Positions 36,040 through 48,379 of a stretch of 64,000 bases of DNA are shown one piece after another. Under the pieces are notes generated by a model. That model was not told the origin of the DNA, searched no databases, and saw nothing but the letters and a program-made list of their open reading frames with translations. This DNA comes from Cricetomys ansorgei (Eukaryota > Chordata > Mammalia > Rodentia > Nesomyidae). The position numbers and the translations under genes are program-made. The first letter of the stretch is position 1. Each line of letters begins with the position of its first letter. The DNA is taken from contig JAMJFZ010000239.1 in NCBI GenBank assembly GCA_026225945.1, positions 31,882,501-31,946,500 on the forward strand, in the 5' to 3' direction.

Positions 36040-36155
36040 CCCATGTAGTGACACAGGCCTGTAAGTCTAGCACTTGGGAGGCTGAAGCAGAAGAATTTCA
36101 AATTACAGGACAATGCGGGCTACCAAGAAAGACCCCTTTTTAAAATAAAAAAACC
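36040..36155 (+). mobile_element. Diverged B1/B4-type SINE fragment
   Basis: 'cacaggcctgtaagtctagc' and 'acttgggaggctgaagcaga' are the 7SL-derived A/B-box region, ending in an A-rich tail. More diverged than the standard B1 copies. Confidence 0.55.
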
Positions 36156-36297
36156 AAATTGAAAGCAGTGTAGGAAATATTGAGTAAAATCAAATAAAAC
36201 AAAATTGAATCTCAAAAGGAGAGTCTCTAAAAAAGACAGGGAGGGAAAAGATAACCTTCATAAACATGGTGTGTGTATATCTGTGTGACAGAAACAG

Positions 36298-36340
36298 AAA
36301 GAGAGAGAGAGACAGAAACAGAGACAGAGACAGAGAGAAC
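36298..36340. repeat. (GAGACA)n-rich purine repeat
   Basis: gagaga, then gacagaaacagagacagaga units. Confidence 0.85.
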
Positions 36341-37335
36341 AGTCTAGAAAAGTATGTATTACCAAGCTAAATAAATTGTCTCTGAATTGATAGACAGGTT
36401 TGCTTTGTTTGGTATAACCCAGTCACATCAAAAGATGTGGTGGTTACCAATTTCCCCAAACATCAGTGCATAACAATGTTATTTGTGCCCTTAATTAAAA
36501 TCCAATTTATATATTGATTGTGACTATGCCTTTTTAAAGAGGAAATACTGTTGTGGGTTTTATGGGAAGCCTTGTATGGAAATAAGAATTTACCAAATTC
36601 TTAAGTCTAATGTGCTTCAATTTCTCCTTGTAAATAAAAATGTAGGCAAGCTTAGGCAGTTCTGAGCCACTTACAGAATCTTAGCAGCTACTGAATCCTG
36701 CACTCATGTATGCAGTGAAGGTTTGGAAAATAAATGAACCGTCTGTGTGTTCTTCACTGAGGGGATAAGTGCTATCTCCCTGGTGCTTTTTGGGTTTAGT
36801 CGAGACAGACTTGGCTGTCCTTTGAAGATTTAAAGCAAGAGATAAGTTCCAGACTGACTATATTTGTATTTTTTTAAAAAACAGTTCTCGTTCTGAGCAT
36901 GAACTTCTTGAAAAATGCCAGACACTTAAACACATATATATTTTTTTTAATGTCAAAGGATGGCTATAAGTACCACGTTTGAATTCACCCTTTGACCTAC
37001 TTTCAGACAGCATTAGCATCTGAACATAAGCAGCTTGGTTTTTTTTCTTAGCACCAGAAAGATTGTGGTACAGAGTTTCTGGAACTAGTGAACTGGAAAA
37101 TTTTAAAAAATATGTCACTTAGAAAATTTGAAATTTTAGCGTGTTATTCTAAGATATTACAGAACAACGGTTGGAGCCCTACTCAGACTTGGGTCTCCTT
37201 TTTGTTAAATATGTACACTGTGTAGTAGCAGATTCATTTCTACCAGTCTCATTACATATCAGCCAGTCATTAAGCTGATTTTTTTCTTTGCATGTTTACA
37301 AGTTTAAATCTTATGATAGCTCTTTTTTTCCCCCC
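36341..37335. other. Flanking stretch, nothing recognised
   Basis: AT-rich, with no repeat or exon I can support. Confidence 0.45.
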
Positions 37336-37477
37336 TTTTTGGTTTTTCAAGGCACGGTTGTAACTCTGGCTGTCCTAGAACTCACTCTGTAGACCAGGCT
37401 GTCCTGGAACTCACAGAGATCCACCTGCTTCTGCCTCCCGAGTGCTGGGATAAAAGGCATATTCCACCACGGCCTGG
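37336..37477 (-). mobile_element. B1 SINE
   Basis: Antisense B1: a T-rich left end, 'ttgtaactctggctgtccta', 'ctgtagaccaggctgtcctg', 'ctcccgagtgctgggataaa'. Ends 'ccaccacggcctgg'. Confidence 0.92.
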
Positions 37478-37505
37478 TTCTTTTGGTAGCTCTTAATGGT
37501 AAAAA

Positions 37506-37506
37506 T

Positions 37507-37560
<54 letters not shown>

Positions 37561-37561
37561 A
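37506..37561. repeat. (ACC)n(ATC)n microsatellite
   Basis: A short ACC run passes into about 13 ATC units, about 30 bases beyond the head end of the antisense B1. Confidence 0.95.
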
Positions 37562-39209
37562 ACACTGTTGTTAGTGTTAAAGATGGAGGTGACTAGAAAG
37601 GATTTAAATTCTGTTAAATGACAGAAATGGAATTTGACTTGATGCAGTTTATTCTTTAAGTTTTAAGCAATATACTTTACTCCACGTTCTTAACTCTTTC
37701 TTCTTGTTTCAGTAGATTGTTTCATGCTCATGTGGGAAAATTTAAAAAGCACTAAGATATATGTGGATATCTAAGGAAAAAAATTGTCATTGGTCCTACA
37801 GGGGCATGAAGGTAGGGCATGCAGCTTTGCTTTCTGACCTGCAAGTTGCTCCCACGGTTATCAATTGTTTGAATGACTGTTTTCTACAGGATTGATTTGA
37901 CAAGGCTGGAGCATTAAGGGCGAGGCATGATGTCATGGACTCTGATGAAGGCTTTCAGACTCACCTAAGGATGAAACCTCTGTGGATGGCTCACCTAGAT
38001 GTACCAAATGGCTGCTGTCTGTCAACACACCATCAGAAGAGTGTATTAGAACACTTTGAGGGCTCCTAGGGGGGAAAAAGCTGATTTAAAGTACTTCCCA
38101 TGCGTAGGACAAGGGGAGAATGGAATCTTCTCTAACTGTGAGCAAAGAGCAAGCAGGCACAATTGTAAAGGGCTACAGGGCAAGGACAAGGGTATTGGTC
38201 TGCCTCCAGACTTCTCATCAACAGAAACAAAAAGTGGATTTAATGATACATCCCTTCTGGCCTGGCAAGGACCTTGTCTGGTAAAAGTCAAGATCAGAGC
38301 CGTAACTAGCAAGATTAAATCCCGTTACCCACAGTCTTTTCTGAGAAATTTCCATGTGGTCACAGTACTCAGCGAAGCAATTGGATTTAAAATGTGGCAG
38401 ATCCTCTCCAGAGCCTTTGTCTCTTTCTAAGAATAAAGCCCGAGCTGACAATACATTCAACAGAAACCTTCAGAGGGGCCATTAATTCTAGGAAGGATGA
38501 AAAAGTGGTGCTGGTTATTTCCTGGTCTTCCCTGGAGTTGGTACTCTTACACCTTCAAAACCTTTGTAGTGTCAATTAGGAGTAGTGGTCATTCCTGGGA
38601 TCTGTAATCTAACAATTATTATTTCCTACTAAACTTATATTTCAATGTTTTGTTTAATTAAAATGTAATGAATAATTCATAAAAATCAAATTTCTTGCAT
38701 CTAGTATTTATTATAATTATTATCAAGAAATGAACAGTAGTTACTTCTAAACATTTAATATTAATGAAAAATAGGTATGAGTAATTCATAAAAATTGATA
38801 AACATGTATGAGAATACAAACTCCAACCATAGACTTGTTTTACTTAAAATAAACAATAGAGACGGATGTATAATTTTTCAATAATGCCATTGTTTAGATT
38901 CCTTAATTACTATTAACATTTTAAAAATACATATGCTGGTATTGATGCTGATATCTAGTGTTTTATTACATCCAACATGCTAAGTTATGTAGAATTTGAG
39001 GTAATATGTTGTCAATGTACATTTTACGTATTTGAGTCTGTTTGAGACTTGCTTCGATATACACAGGCATATACTTTAGAATACAATAGCAAGTAAATTT
39101 GTCTGGAATTTAAAATACAGAAATGAAAAAAAAAAACCAAACCAAACCTGAAAGTGATTAACTCTACATTTATGACTGAGATCTCTACTTTATGTATTGA
39201 TAACAAAAC
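37562..39209. other. Flanking stretch, nothing recognised
   Basis: Open frames on both strands around 38050-38460 have no domain. The segment 38580-39000 is very AT-rich. Confidence 0.45.
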
Positions 39210-39570
39210 TGTCATGGTTAATCTTTATTATCAACTTAACTGGATTTGGAATCACCTAGGAGACACACCTCTGGTTGTGTCCTTGAGAGAGTTCCCAGCA
39301 AAGTTTAACTAAAGAGGGAAGACCCACCCTGATTTCCAGTAGCACATCCCATGCCGAGCTGAAGTCAGAATTCCATGCTCTTTGGGACCTGATCTAATGA
39401 GATGCAAGGAACCCCACCCAGCTCTATGCTCCCAGCATCACGAACTCTGCTATGCTTTCCAAACTAAAACAAACTCTCCTCTCTCAGATTATGAGACAAA
39501 ATTAACCCCTCTTAAGTTATGCCTGTTCGATATTCTGTCACAACAATGGAAGAATAACTAATACATGGAC
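39210..39570 (+). repeat. Dispersed TCAACTT-type rodent repeat
   Basis: 'tcatggttaatctttattat', 'caacttaactggatttgg', 'aatcacctaggagacacacc', then 'agagggaagacccaccctg', and the end 'agaataactaatacatgg'. It shares its start ('ctaggagacaca') with the copy at about 58535-58900. Family related to, but distinct from, the copies at 3.4 and 23.3 kb. Confidence 0.6.
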
Positions 39571-42500
39571 CAGCCAAATCTTAGCATTTGACATTTATCA
39601 TCGTTCAGGTCGCATCACTGATAAAGGTAATCCCAGGTGGAAGAGGGAAACTAACATGGAAACGCAGCCTGTCGAATGAGTCTCATTAGCTTGAAGACAA
39701 TCTAATTTGACATTCTGCTGCTGCTATCCAAAAAGTCCCAAATTGTTCCTGCAATCAATCAGGTCATTTCCTTGGAGAAGCAAATCTCTAGCGGTTTTAA
39801 GTTAACTATAGGTCATCTCATGTTACTTTCCTGCCCAGGAGAAAGAACAATAAAAGTTTACCACTTCAGAGAACACCAGCAAAATTAAAATGCACAGCCC
39901 TGGTATAGTTAATGCTAAGTAGTGTTTAGGAATGTAGGCACCTTTGAATTAAAGGGTTTCTCTTGTTCTCTTTTTTATTCCTTGTGATGTCCTCTCAAGC
40001 TAGATCTTGATATGCTCGCATGGGAATCTTTGGTGCCAGAGAGTTCATCTACCGATGGCAACTATAAAGAAAGATATGACATTCTTGCATACTGTCTTAA
40101 CCTAGTAAATACAACAATCATGATAACTGCATTCAGTAGCCCCAAGAAGTCTTGTGTATATCTCCACAACTTCACCACTAAATGCCTCACTGATATTTAA
40201 AATATCAAACTATATTCCTCTGAGATACAATAATTTAAAACTTACTATTAGCGTATATTCATTATACAAAGTGCTAAGTCCCACAAAGACTTTTTCATTC
40301 AAATACATCATGTACTCTTAGAGTTGACCATTTTGCACAAAGTTCATTTGAAACTTTGAAGGGTTACGATATAGGAGATCATAAAATTATTTTCTAAAGA
40401 ACAATGTGTTTCTGTGTGATGCACAAAGTGAAAATAATCTACTAAAATCTAAAAGCTGTAGAGAGTTTCCAGGCATAGTACTTGGACTATATTTATAGTA
40501 AGGTTATTGCATTATGTAATTTTCTATATTGCCTATGGCAATTACCAATAGTCGTAGAGCTGGAAACTAACGTAAAAATAAAAAAGAGAGTGCATAAAGT
40601 GAATTAGTTAAATAGCAAACACAGAGGAAAGAACACTCTCCTGCCTCTATACAAATGCTCCAGTTTATCCCCTGAAGCATGAGATGCTCATGCCTGGAGA
40701 CAATGCTATGGTTTGACTTGCAAAGCTATAAAACATTGTTGGCAATCCCATTTGAGAAACATGGCTGCTGACATCTAAATGACTGTTAAAATTTAAGCTG
40801 GGAAGCTATAGTCAATTTCGTGTGATTCATTAGCAGAAGAATGTGGCTAGATTAGTAGTTGTATAAAAAAGAAGTAAAAGTAATTAAAAAGAAAAACATA
40901 GAGAGGACCTTAAATGTTCTGTTTACAAAACAAAAAAAGCAGGGAAAGGAGATGTAAAACCAGATTTCAAACAGTGCTATATGTATAGGCACAGCATTCA
41001 GAGTGTGTTCAGCTCCTTAAACTAACTCTGATTGGAATAGAAAGGTCAGACGACTCGGAGCCAGTTGCAAGTCCTCTCCAGCAGGTCCCATGGAACTGAA
41101 CTGTGTAGGAGAGAGCAGTGGAAACTGCAAGGGAAATGCTGCTCCTCACATACACTGGACTTGAAGGACTGAAAGAGGCTGAAGAAGAATGCAGGGATCC
41201 CAGGAAAAGACTTACAACCTCCCCTCTTTCACGTACTAGGACAACACTGAATGTGGAGGCTGCAGAGGCCAACGTCTCCCATTCACCACTCCTCCTACAA
41301 CATTTCCCTTAATTTTAACAACCTCTGAAATCTGTGGCGCCTGACAATATCCGAGCTATTCTCTTTCCACTACTTTACCAACCTCAATTTTGTGTTCTTC
41401 TTAAAAATTAATCTAATACCCTTATTCTCACCTCCCCCTACTTCCCTCCAATCCTAATCCCATTGACTGAACTCCCAGTACGTTCCATATAAAGGCAAAG
41501 TTATTATTCTAACACCAGATTCTGCAACTGAAACTTTAAAGGTGTGTGCGATGTTGTGTTTCAGGTTTTGAATGACAACAGCTAACAACCCAGACTATTC
41601 TATCTAGCAAAGCTGGTGTGTTATAACTGAAAGTAAAATAAAAACCATTCACAATAAAAATGCACTAAAGGAACTTAAGACAACTCTACAGAAGATACTG
41701 TAACTATCCTTCAGACTGAAAAAACAATGTCATCTATGAAGTCATAGAAAGAATAAACCATCTTAGAATAGTAGTTAAGCAAGCAAAGAAGAGGAAAAAT
41801 AAGAGCACTCCGACAGCAACATAGTGACAGGAAACAATGCGTAGATTTCAATAGTAGTCATGGATACTGATGGCATCAATTACCCAGTCAAAAAATACAG
41901 ACTTGGAAACTGGATCTAAAATCAAGAATCTCCTTTTTGCTGCCCCCAGGACATACATGTTGAAGAAGACACTATCTTTCCAGGAATGGACAGAATAGTG
42001 GCTCCAAGCAAATGAACGTAGTAAATAAGCAGGAGTCACTGCTCTAATACCTGACAAAACAGGCTTCAAACAAAAACAAATATTAAAAGTGTGAGAAAGG
42101 TTGCTTCATATTTCATATTTCATGATTAAGGGAAGAATACACCAGGAGAACACTGTGATCCTAAGCATATATATTTGTGTTGGGGCCTCTCTTATGTTCA
42201 AAATGTATACAATATCAGATAGTAGACATTGACGTTATTCAATGCCAGAGTATCTATTGGTCTGCCCTTAACTAGAGTTCAATTATCAACATTATAAAAT
42301 AAGGAAAACCTACTTGACTTCAGGAGAGTAAATCAGTTGTATATACAACGCTCTACTTCTTTTTTTAAGGAATCTGCTGACCTTGTAGCTTTCAGCTTTC
42401 CTATTTGACATTCATTTCCTATTCCTTCCACGTGTTCACACTTTACGACAATTTCGTACCTTTTACTCTTAAAGCCGCAGTTTGAGCAGCTAAAAGTAAT

Positions 42501-43844
42501 GCGATCAATTGCAGCTCAGGTTAGAGGAAATGATAACATCAGGAAAGCCTATCAGCGGAGACTGGATCCTCATCTATGGCAGTGGTCGCTTTCTTTCTTG
42601 GAGAGCATCAGGATCCCTAAGAACATCCATCTCTGCACAGATAACTTCCAAAGGCATATTTTCTATCCGTGTGTAATTACAACTACAATTCCTTACAATT
42701 CCAACTGTTTCTTGAGTTTTCCCTCTCCAATATTAGGCCATTTTCTGAACTTAATCCATCTACACCCGTTCCTTCTGTTGATCACCATGAAGCTCCCTCA
42801 CCCTCTGCTCCCCGACCTCCCCACTGCTTAGATGAAAGCTTTGCCAGCCATTTCTGCCTTCTTCTCAGCTATATTCAGTACTTATTAGGTCTTGACTTTT
42901 CTCTTCCCTGGTCTTCAGACTCAGAACTGCATGCGCACAGACACACGCATGCACACATACAGTGTTTCTCACTTTCCCTTACTCTCACAGTATCATTCAG
43001 TAAGATCCCCCTATTCCATCTTCCCCAAACACTGCAGGATGGTTTAAGAACACAGGAGATCGGTTTATGACTGGTTCTTGATATAATTAAATAAATGTTC
43101 AACCTGTTTCTCTCAGGTTTAAGTGTTTCCATGGTTGATACCACCCATGTCCACCTTCATCCTCTATCCAGCTTCCTCTAGTCCCTGTACCACAAAAGGA
43201 CTTGCACTTCCATAGTTGACTAGTTCCAGATGCTTATCTTAAAATACTATCTCTTCCCTCACCTCCACCCCACAGTCAACATTCTGAAAAGGTCCACTTA
43301 AGTCTTATTTATTTCCCAAAGTCTCTCATGACTACTGTGAACAGAAGAGCTTTTGTTCGTGTCTAAACTATAACATATTATCTGCTACTTCTTTGTCCTA
43401 AAGATAGTATCATTTAGAGCAGCCGCCTGTATGACATTGGATTTATAATACTTGTGAAATACTTATCATTAGTTTCATGGTTTCGAAGGTCATGACTTGC
43501 TCCAGAAGATCATTTTTTTGAGGGGAATTTGATAGAGATGAAATTTATAACCCACAGTCACCTGGAGATTACATGAAACATTTACCATCTCTCGGTCTCG
43601 GGTTCATGGTTTAAAGAAAGTAGACGGAATATGCATTTTGAAATATCGTTTTAAAGCTTAATTAAAATAACATGTAGAGAAACTAATCACAGAAGACAAT
43701 AAAATGTGACTTCTCACTCTTGGTTTTCTCAAGGGGACTTGGTCAAAATCAAATTCATAGCAAAAACTATTGTGGAAGGTTATAATTTTAACAAGTTTTA
43801 GAAGTTAGTTATCTAGTTTTAATACACAGTAAAAGCACAGATAA
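39571..43844. other. Long flanking stretch, nothing firm recognised
   Basis: About 4.3 kb of AT-rich sequence. The short frames near 41.0-41.3 and 42.5-43.1 kb have no domain or splice support. No young SINE is inserted in it. Confidence 0.45.
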
Positions 43845-44018
43845 GGTCTGGCAGAGGTGGCACATGCCTTTAATCCCAGCTCTCAGGAGGCAGAGGCAGG
43901 CAGATCTCTGTGAGTTTGAGGCCAGCCTGGTCTACAGAGTGAGTTCCAGGACAGCCAGAGTTACAACAGAGAAATCCTGTCTCAAAAACAGCAACAACAA
44001 CAAAAAAAACCCAAAAAA
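43845..44018 (+). mobile_element. B1 SINE
   Basis: 'ctttaatcccagctctcagg', 'gaggccagcctggtctacag', 'ggacagccagagttacaaca' and 'gagaaatcctgtctcaaaaa', with a mixed A/CAA tail. Best-preserved B1 in the window. Confidence 0.95.
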
Positions 44019-44184
44019 GGCATAGTGTAGGCGTCATGAAGCAGCAGAAGGACTTATTAGTCTTTCTCAACCTGAAATAAGACATGCCGAAACAGATGAA
44101 CAGAGTCACGTGACCCTCTGCTCTGTTTCGCATTGCTTCCTATTCTAATATGTAGAAAACGACAAGAGTCCTTAGAAGGTATTT

Positions 44185-44405
44185 CAAAAATGGACTTGGT
44201 GTCAGGAGGGGGGCCTAATACCCGACCTAGATACTAAGTGACTGTGGGGACTTCCCTTTCCTTCCTTGAACTCCTGTTTCCCTTCCTGTAAAATGCAATC
44301 CATAATTGTGTTTTCATGAGACTGCTTGAGGAGTGAGAGTAAATGTGTAAAATAGAATTCATAAAATGTGACTATCATTGTACTGGTAATTGTATTATTA
44401 ACGTT
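44185..44405 (+). mobile_element. MIR
   Basis: 'actaagtgactgtggggact', 'cctgtttcccttcctgtaaa', 'gcttgaggagtgagagtaaa' and 'tactggtaattgtattatta' follow MIR order: Ser-Leu-Thr-like head end, 'cctcatctgtaaaatgg', 'gaggattaaatg', tail. Confidence 0.55.
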
Positions 44406-46029
44406 AGATTTGGCGAGATATAGCCCACGGCTTATAGTTCTCTACAGAGAAACTAAAATGCAGATCACCGTTTATTATGGAGTCGGCGCTCACCAACAGA
44501 GTCAATGGTGACATGGACTCTCTCATGTCAATGCAGAGCTGAAACTACACAGGAAATAACAGCACCAAAGACAGCGATCTGTGACGGGCTCGTTCCAGTG
44601 CTATTTGTCTTTTCCCTTTTCTCTGGCCTCAGTGCTGCCCTATTTCAAAATCAGGCTGAAGTTCTATAAAACAAAATAATGTAATTTAACAGTTTCCTAA
44701 ACGTATAAGACAACATTGGCTACTGGAAAAAAAAGTAATATCATTACATCAAGTTAAATTAAATCCAGTAGGCATAAAATTCAATAGAATGTTGCAAAAC
44801 AAAACCACGTATTTTGCTTTGAGTCCTAAAGAGCAACAAAGGAATGAGAGGAATGAATGCTCCACATGGAACCTCCTATCTCTGTGCTCAGGTGGAGGAG
44901 TGGAAGGCAGGGTCCTACTGTTTGTGCTTCTTTGATGCTACACTTAGGGGTCATTACGCCAAGTCTTGCCTGACTGGAAAGACACATAATTCAGTTTGAA
45001 CCGAGACATCTCTCAGAACCACAAGCTGAATGAAAGAATGAAAGTAATCATTAGTATTGTTTGTATTTCCTGATATCATCTGGGGAGCACTTATCATAGA
45101 CTTTCTAATTGCAGAAAGAATCATATTACTCTGGTTAGAATAAATAACACAAAGTCAGTATTATATAAAGAAGTAAGTAATGAATGTCTGGGTTTTAAAG
45201 TCTACTGTCCACACAGAATATTTGGAAGACAATTCAAATAGGTTAATATCACTAATTACTGAAAATGAACATGGTGTAAGGGACTATATAAAGAAAAAAT
45301 TTACTCAAAGTCTAACCCTGATTATCTATTTTAATTATTTCTGGTTTGTATTTAAACCCTCAGGCTTGGAAGTCTTGTTTAAAAGAAGGAAATGAAAAAT
45401 AGAAACACCCTTCACTTTTAATTAAAATTCTAATATCAGAAGATATTGAGCAGTTTCTCTTGATAAAACCAGACCCAACAGTGCTTCTGTCTTTACAGTT
45501 AATGATTAATTTATTGATTTTTCTACGTTATTTTTAATTTTGGGATCTATGGTGCTTGATTAGAAGGTTCTTTGTTATTTCTAAATTATATCTTGGCCTA
45601 AAAATAAATACCCATATCAGAGCGAGGTCCTTGATTCAACATGCGTGACCAATTAGTTGCAGAAGTCTGAAGTTTATGAGAATACATTATTACTCTTTAG
45701 ATTTCTTAGCAGATCAACTATCTAAATTTGAAGCTTTATCTTTGGTTGAAAATACAAAAAGCCATCTTGAATTTTTTTCACGTCTTTGGGAATTATGACT
45801 TACCTTCTGAAAGCATGTCAACTTCTTCCTAGGAGTTTTCAAGAGAAATTGAAAAGAGAAACATAAGACTTCTCAAGGAGGCAAAGTCTTCAAAATTCTA
45901 GGTAAAAATTATTTCAGCCTGGGACTCAATATTTATTTAAACTATCACTACAGCCTCAGGGAAAAGTTAAAGAGATTTGGGGGGAGGGGCATTCAACCAC
46001 TCAAAATGTTGTTTGTACCTCATGCATTA
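44406..46029. other. Flanking stretch, nothing recognised
   Basis: 44410-44640 keeps several CpGs and looks unique. The rest is AT-rich with no recognised element. Confidence 0.45.
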
Positions 46030-46799
46030 TTTAAATGTATCTAAAATTGGTTCACTTTACTCCTTCATAGTTTTATACATCTTCATGTGATAAAATATAT
46101 ACGGTATAGAACTTACCATTTTTAAGTGTACATTAAGTATACATAAGTGGCATTAGGTACATTTCCATCGCTACTTTATACTCCAGGGTCACCCCAGACC
46201 AAAAAAATCCATATTCATTAGCCTATATCCACCATTCCCTCCACTGAGCCATGATAGCCTGTCACTCAGCTTCCTGTTTCTATCAACTCGCTGTTCTAGG
46301 TAACTTGTGTAAGTGGAATCAGATTGTATTTGACCGTCTGTGTTTGGCCTATTTCACTTAGTATGTTTGCACATTCCACCCATATTTCAGCATGTACCAC
46401 GATTTCATTCCTTTTTAACATTCCACTGTAGTGTACATGTACAAGCATACATGCATACATACATACATTTTATTTACCCATTCATCCATCCGTGGACCAC
46501 TAGGTTGTTTCTACTTCTTGGTGCTTGTGAACAACTGCTGTGAACATGATATACAGATATCTATTTTCGTTATTGCTTTAATTTCTTGGAGGATTCATAG
46601 TCGGAAGTAGATTATTGAATGATTGGAGATTCCATGCTTAGTGGTTTCATAACCACCAGATGTTTCTCACAGCAGCCACGTTATTTACACCCCGCCCTCC
46701 AGCGGAGCAGAAAGGTCCAATTTGTTTACATCTTCTCCAACACGCTGTCTTCTATTTTTCTGTTTCACAGTGGTCATTCTAATAGTGGGGTGTAGAATT

Positions 46800-46960
46800 A
46801 CAATTCTCTCTCTCTTTCTCTCTCTCTGTATGTGATGTGTGTTTGTGAATGTGGGTACACATCCTATAGCAAGTGTGTTACAGGGCAACTTTCACAAGCT
46901 GGTTCTCTCCTTCCACTGTGGATTCCTTGGATAGAACTTGAGTCATTAGTTCTAAGTTCC
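46800..46960 (-). mobile_element. B3-type SINE fragment
   Basis: A (TC)n run, then 'gtgtttgtgaatgtgggtac', 'gctggttctctccttccact' and 'cttggatagaacttgagtca', the antisense body of B3. Confidence 0.4.
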
Positions 46961-47221
46961 CTTACAAGCTCCCTTACAATCTGAGTCATCGCATCGGGTC
47001 CACGGTATAGTTTGAATGTATATTTCCCTAAACACCAGTGATGTTGATCCTCTCAGTGATGTTGATCCTCTTGCTCTATCCTTATTGATCCTTATCAGTT
47101 ATTTGTATGATTTTTTTTTTAGAGAAATATTTATTGGTAGGCTTTTTCTTTTAAATCTAGTATTTTTTTTAAAAAAAATTATTGGGTTATGGAAGTTGTT
47201 AGTGTATGAATATACTACCTT

Positions 47222-47436
47222 TTTAAAGTTTCTTTATGTGTATGAATGCTTTTCCTGCCTGTATGCTGCATACCATATGTATATCTGGTGTCTGAAGAGG
47301 CCGGACAATGACATTGGATTGCTTGGAACTGGAGTTACTGACAGTTGTGAGCTGCCATGTGAGTACCGGGACTTGAACCCTGGTCCTCTGGAGGAGTAGT
47401 CAGTACTCTTACCCACTAAACCATCTCTCCAGCCCC
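47222..47436 (-). mobile_element. B2 SINE, near full length
   Basis: The antisense body reads 'ggaactggagttactgacag', 'ttgtgagctgccatgtgagt', 'accgggacttgaaccctggt', and the tRNA-derived head is 'aaaccatctctccagcccc'. T-rich sequence on the left corresponds to the 3' tail. Confidence 0.88.
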
Positions 47437-47496
47437 TATCCTATCCCTTTTAAGAGGTGTAATCTTCAAATATTTTTCCATCATATGACTTAACTC

Positions 47497-47641
47497 TTTT
47501 TTTTTGAGTCAGGGTTTCACTGTGTAGTGCTGGATGGCCTGAAATTCACTGTATCAGCCGGGTGGCCTTGAACTCACAGATATCTTCCTGGCCTCTGGCT
47601 TTTGAGAGCTGAGATTTTACAGGCACGAGCACACACACAAC
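47497..47641 (-). mobile_element. B1 SINE, diverged
   Basis: A T-run, then 'tgagtcagggtttcactgtg', 'gtggccttgaactcacagat' and 'gagctgagattttacaggca'. Older than the other B1 copies; it lacks the recognisable agttacaa region. Confidence 0.7.
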
Positions 47642-48042
47642 TGACATCTCTTTTCAGCCTCCTGACAATGCATTTGATGCATTAAAGTTTATGGTTTCAG
47701 CGAGATCTAATAATTTGGTTTTTTTTTTCTCCCTGAGGTCACTGCTTTTGTTTCCTATCCAGAAATTTCAGTGGCATGAAGATTTCCCCCCAGTGTTTTC
47801 TTCTAAACTGTTACAACTTCAGCTCCTACAGTCAAGGATTTAAGCCGTTTCGAGTTACCCTTCCTATCATATAAGTTAAGGATCCGACGACATTCTTTAG
47901 CACATGGATGTCCAATTTTCTTAGCACCATTTGTTGAAAATACTATCTTCTTGATAATGAATGGTTTGAAAACCTTGTCAAAATCACTTACCTGTAGGTA
48001 TGAGGATTTATTTTGGGGATTTGTTCTCTGTCCCAGTGGTCT

Positions 48043-48060
48043 CTTTTTTTTTTTTTTTTT
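48043..48060 (-). repeat. Poly(T) run, possible 3' tail of a retroposed sequence
   Basis: About 18 T at the junction between the L1M fragment and unrelated sequence 48061-48370. On the minus strand this is a poly(A) ending that sequence. No source transcript recognised. Confidence 0.4.
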
Positions 48061-48379
48061 ACAGTGTTCATCTTCTTAAACAGTTACTTAATGAAGCATA
48101 AAGTGACATAAAGAAAACAGACAAGACTGGCCTTATGAGGCAGACATACCAGTCATGTCGTGGTAAACAAGCCTTGAACGACAGTGTTACTGAAGCCGAA
48201 GGGGATCCAGCCCAGATTGGAGCAGGCAGAGGTTTTCCCAGGGCACGTGTTACCGATATAAAGGAATTCAGGCAATTAGACAGAACGAGAGCCGTGAGAA
48301 TACAGGAAAGGATGTGAAGCAGGGGAAGGAGAAACCATTCAAAATGGAGGGTCTGGAGGAAACAAAAGTTATCTGTTCC

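Larger units (their letters stand above)
46030..48042 (-). mobile_element. L1M (old mammalian L1) ORF2 fragment, antisense, interrupted
   Basis: The plus strand matches the antisense of old L1 in order: 'agaacttaccatttttaagt', 'taagtggaatcagattgtat', 'gcctatttcacttagtatgt', 'tacccattcatccatccgtg' and, after the SINE insertions, 'ttcttagcaccatttgttga'. B3-like (46800-46960), B2 (47222-47436) and B1 (47497-47641) pieces interrupt it. No intact frame remains. Confidence 0.7.

Noticed and set aside
47222..47436. tRNA gene at the head of the B2 copy
   Set aside because: The tRNA-like part is the degenerate Pol III promoter of a B2 SINE and cannot fold into a complete tRNA.
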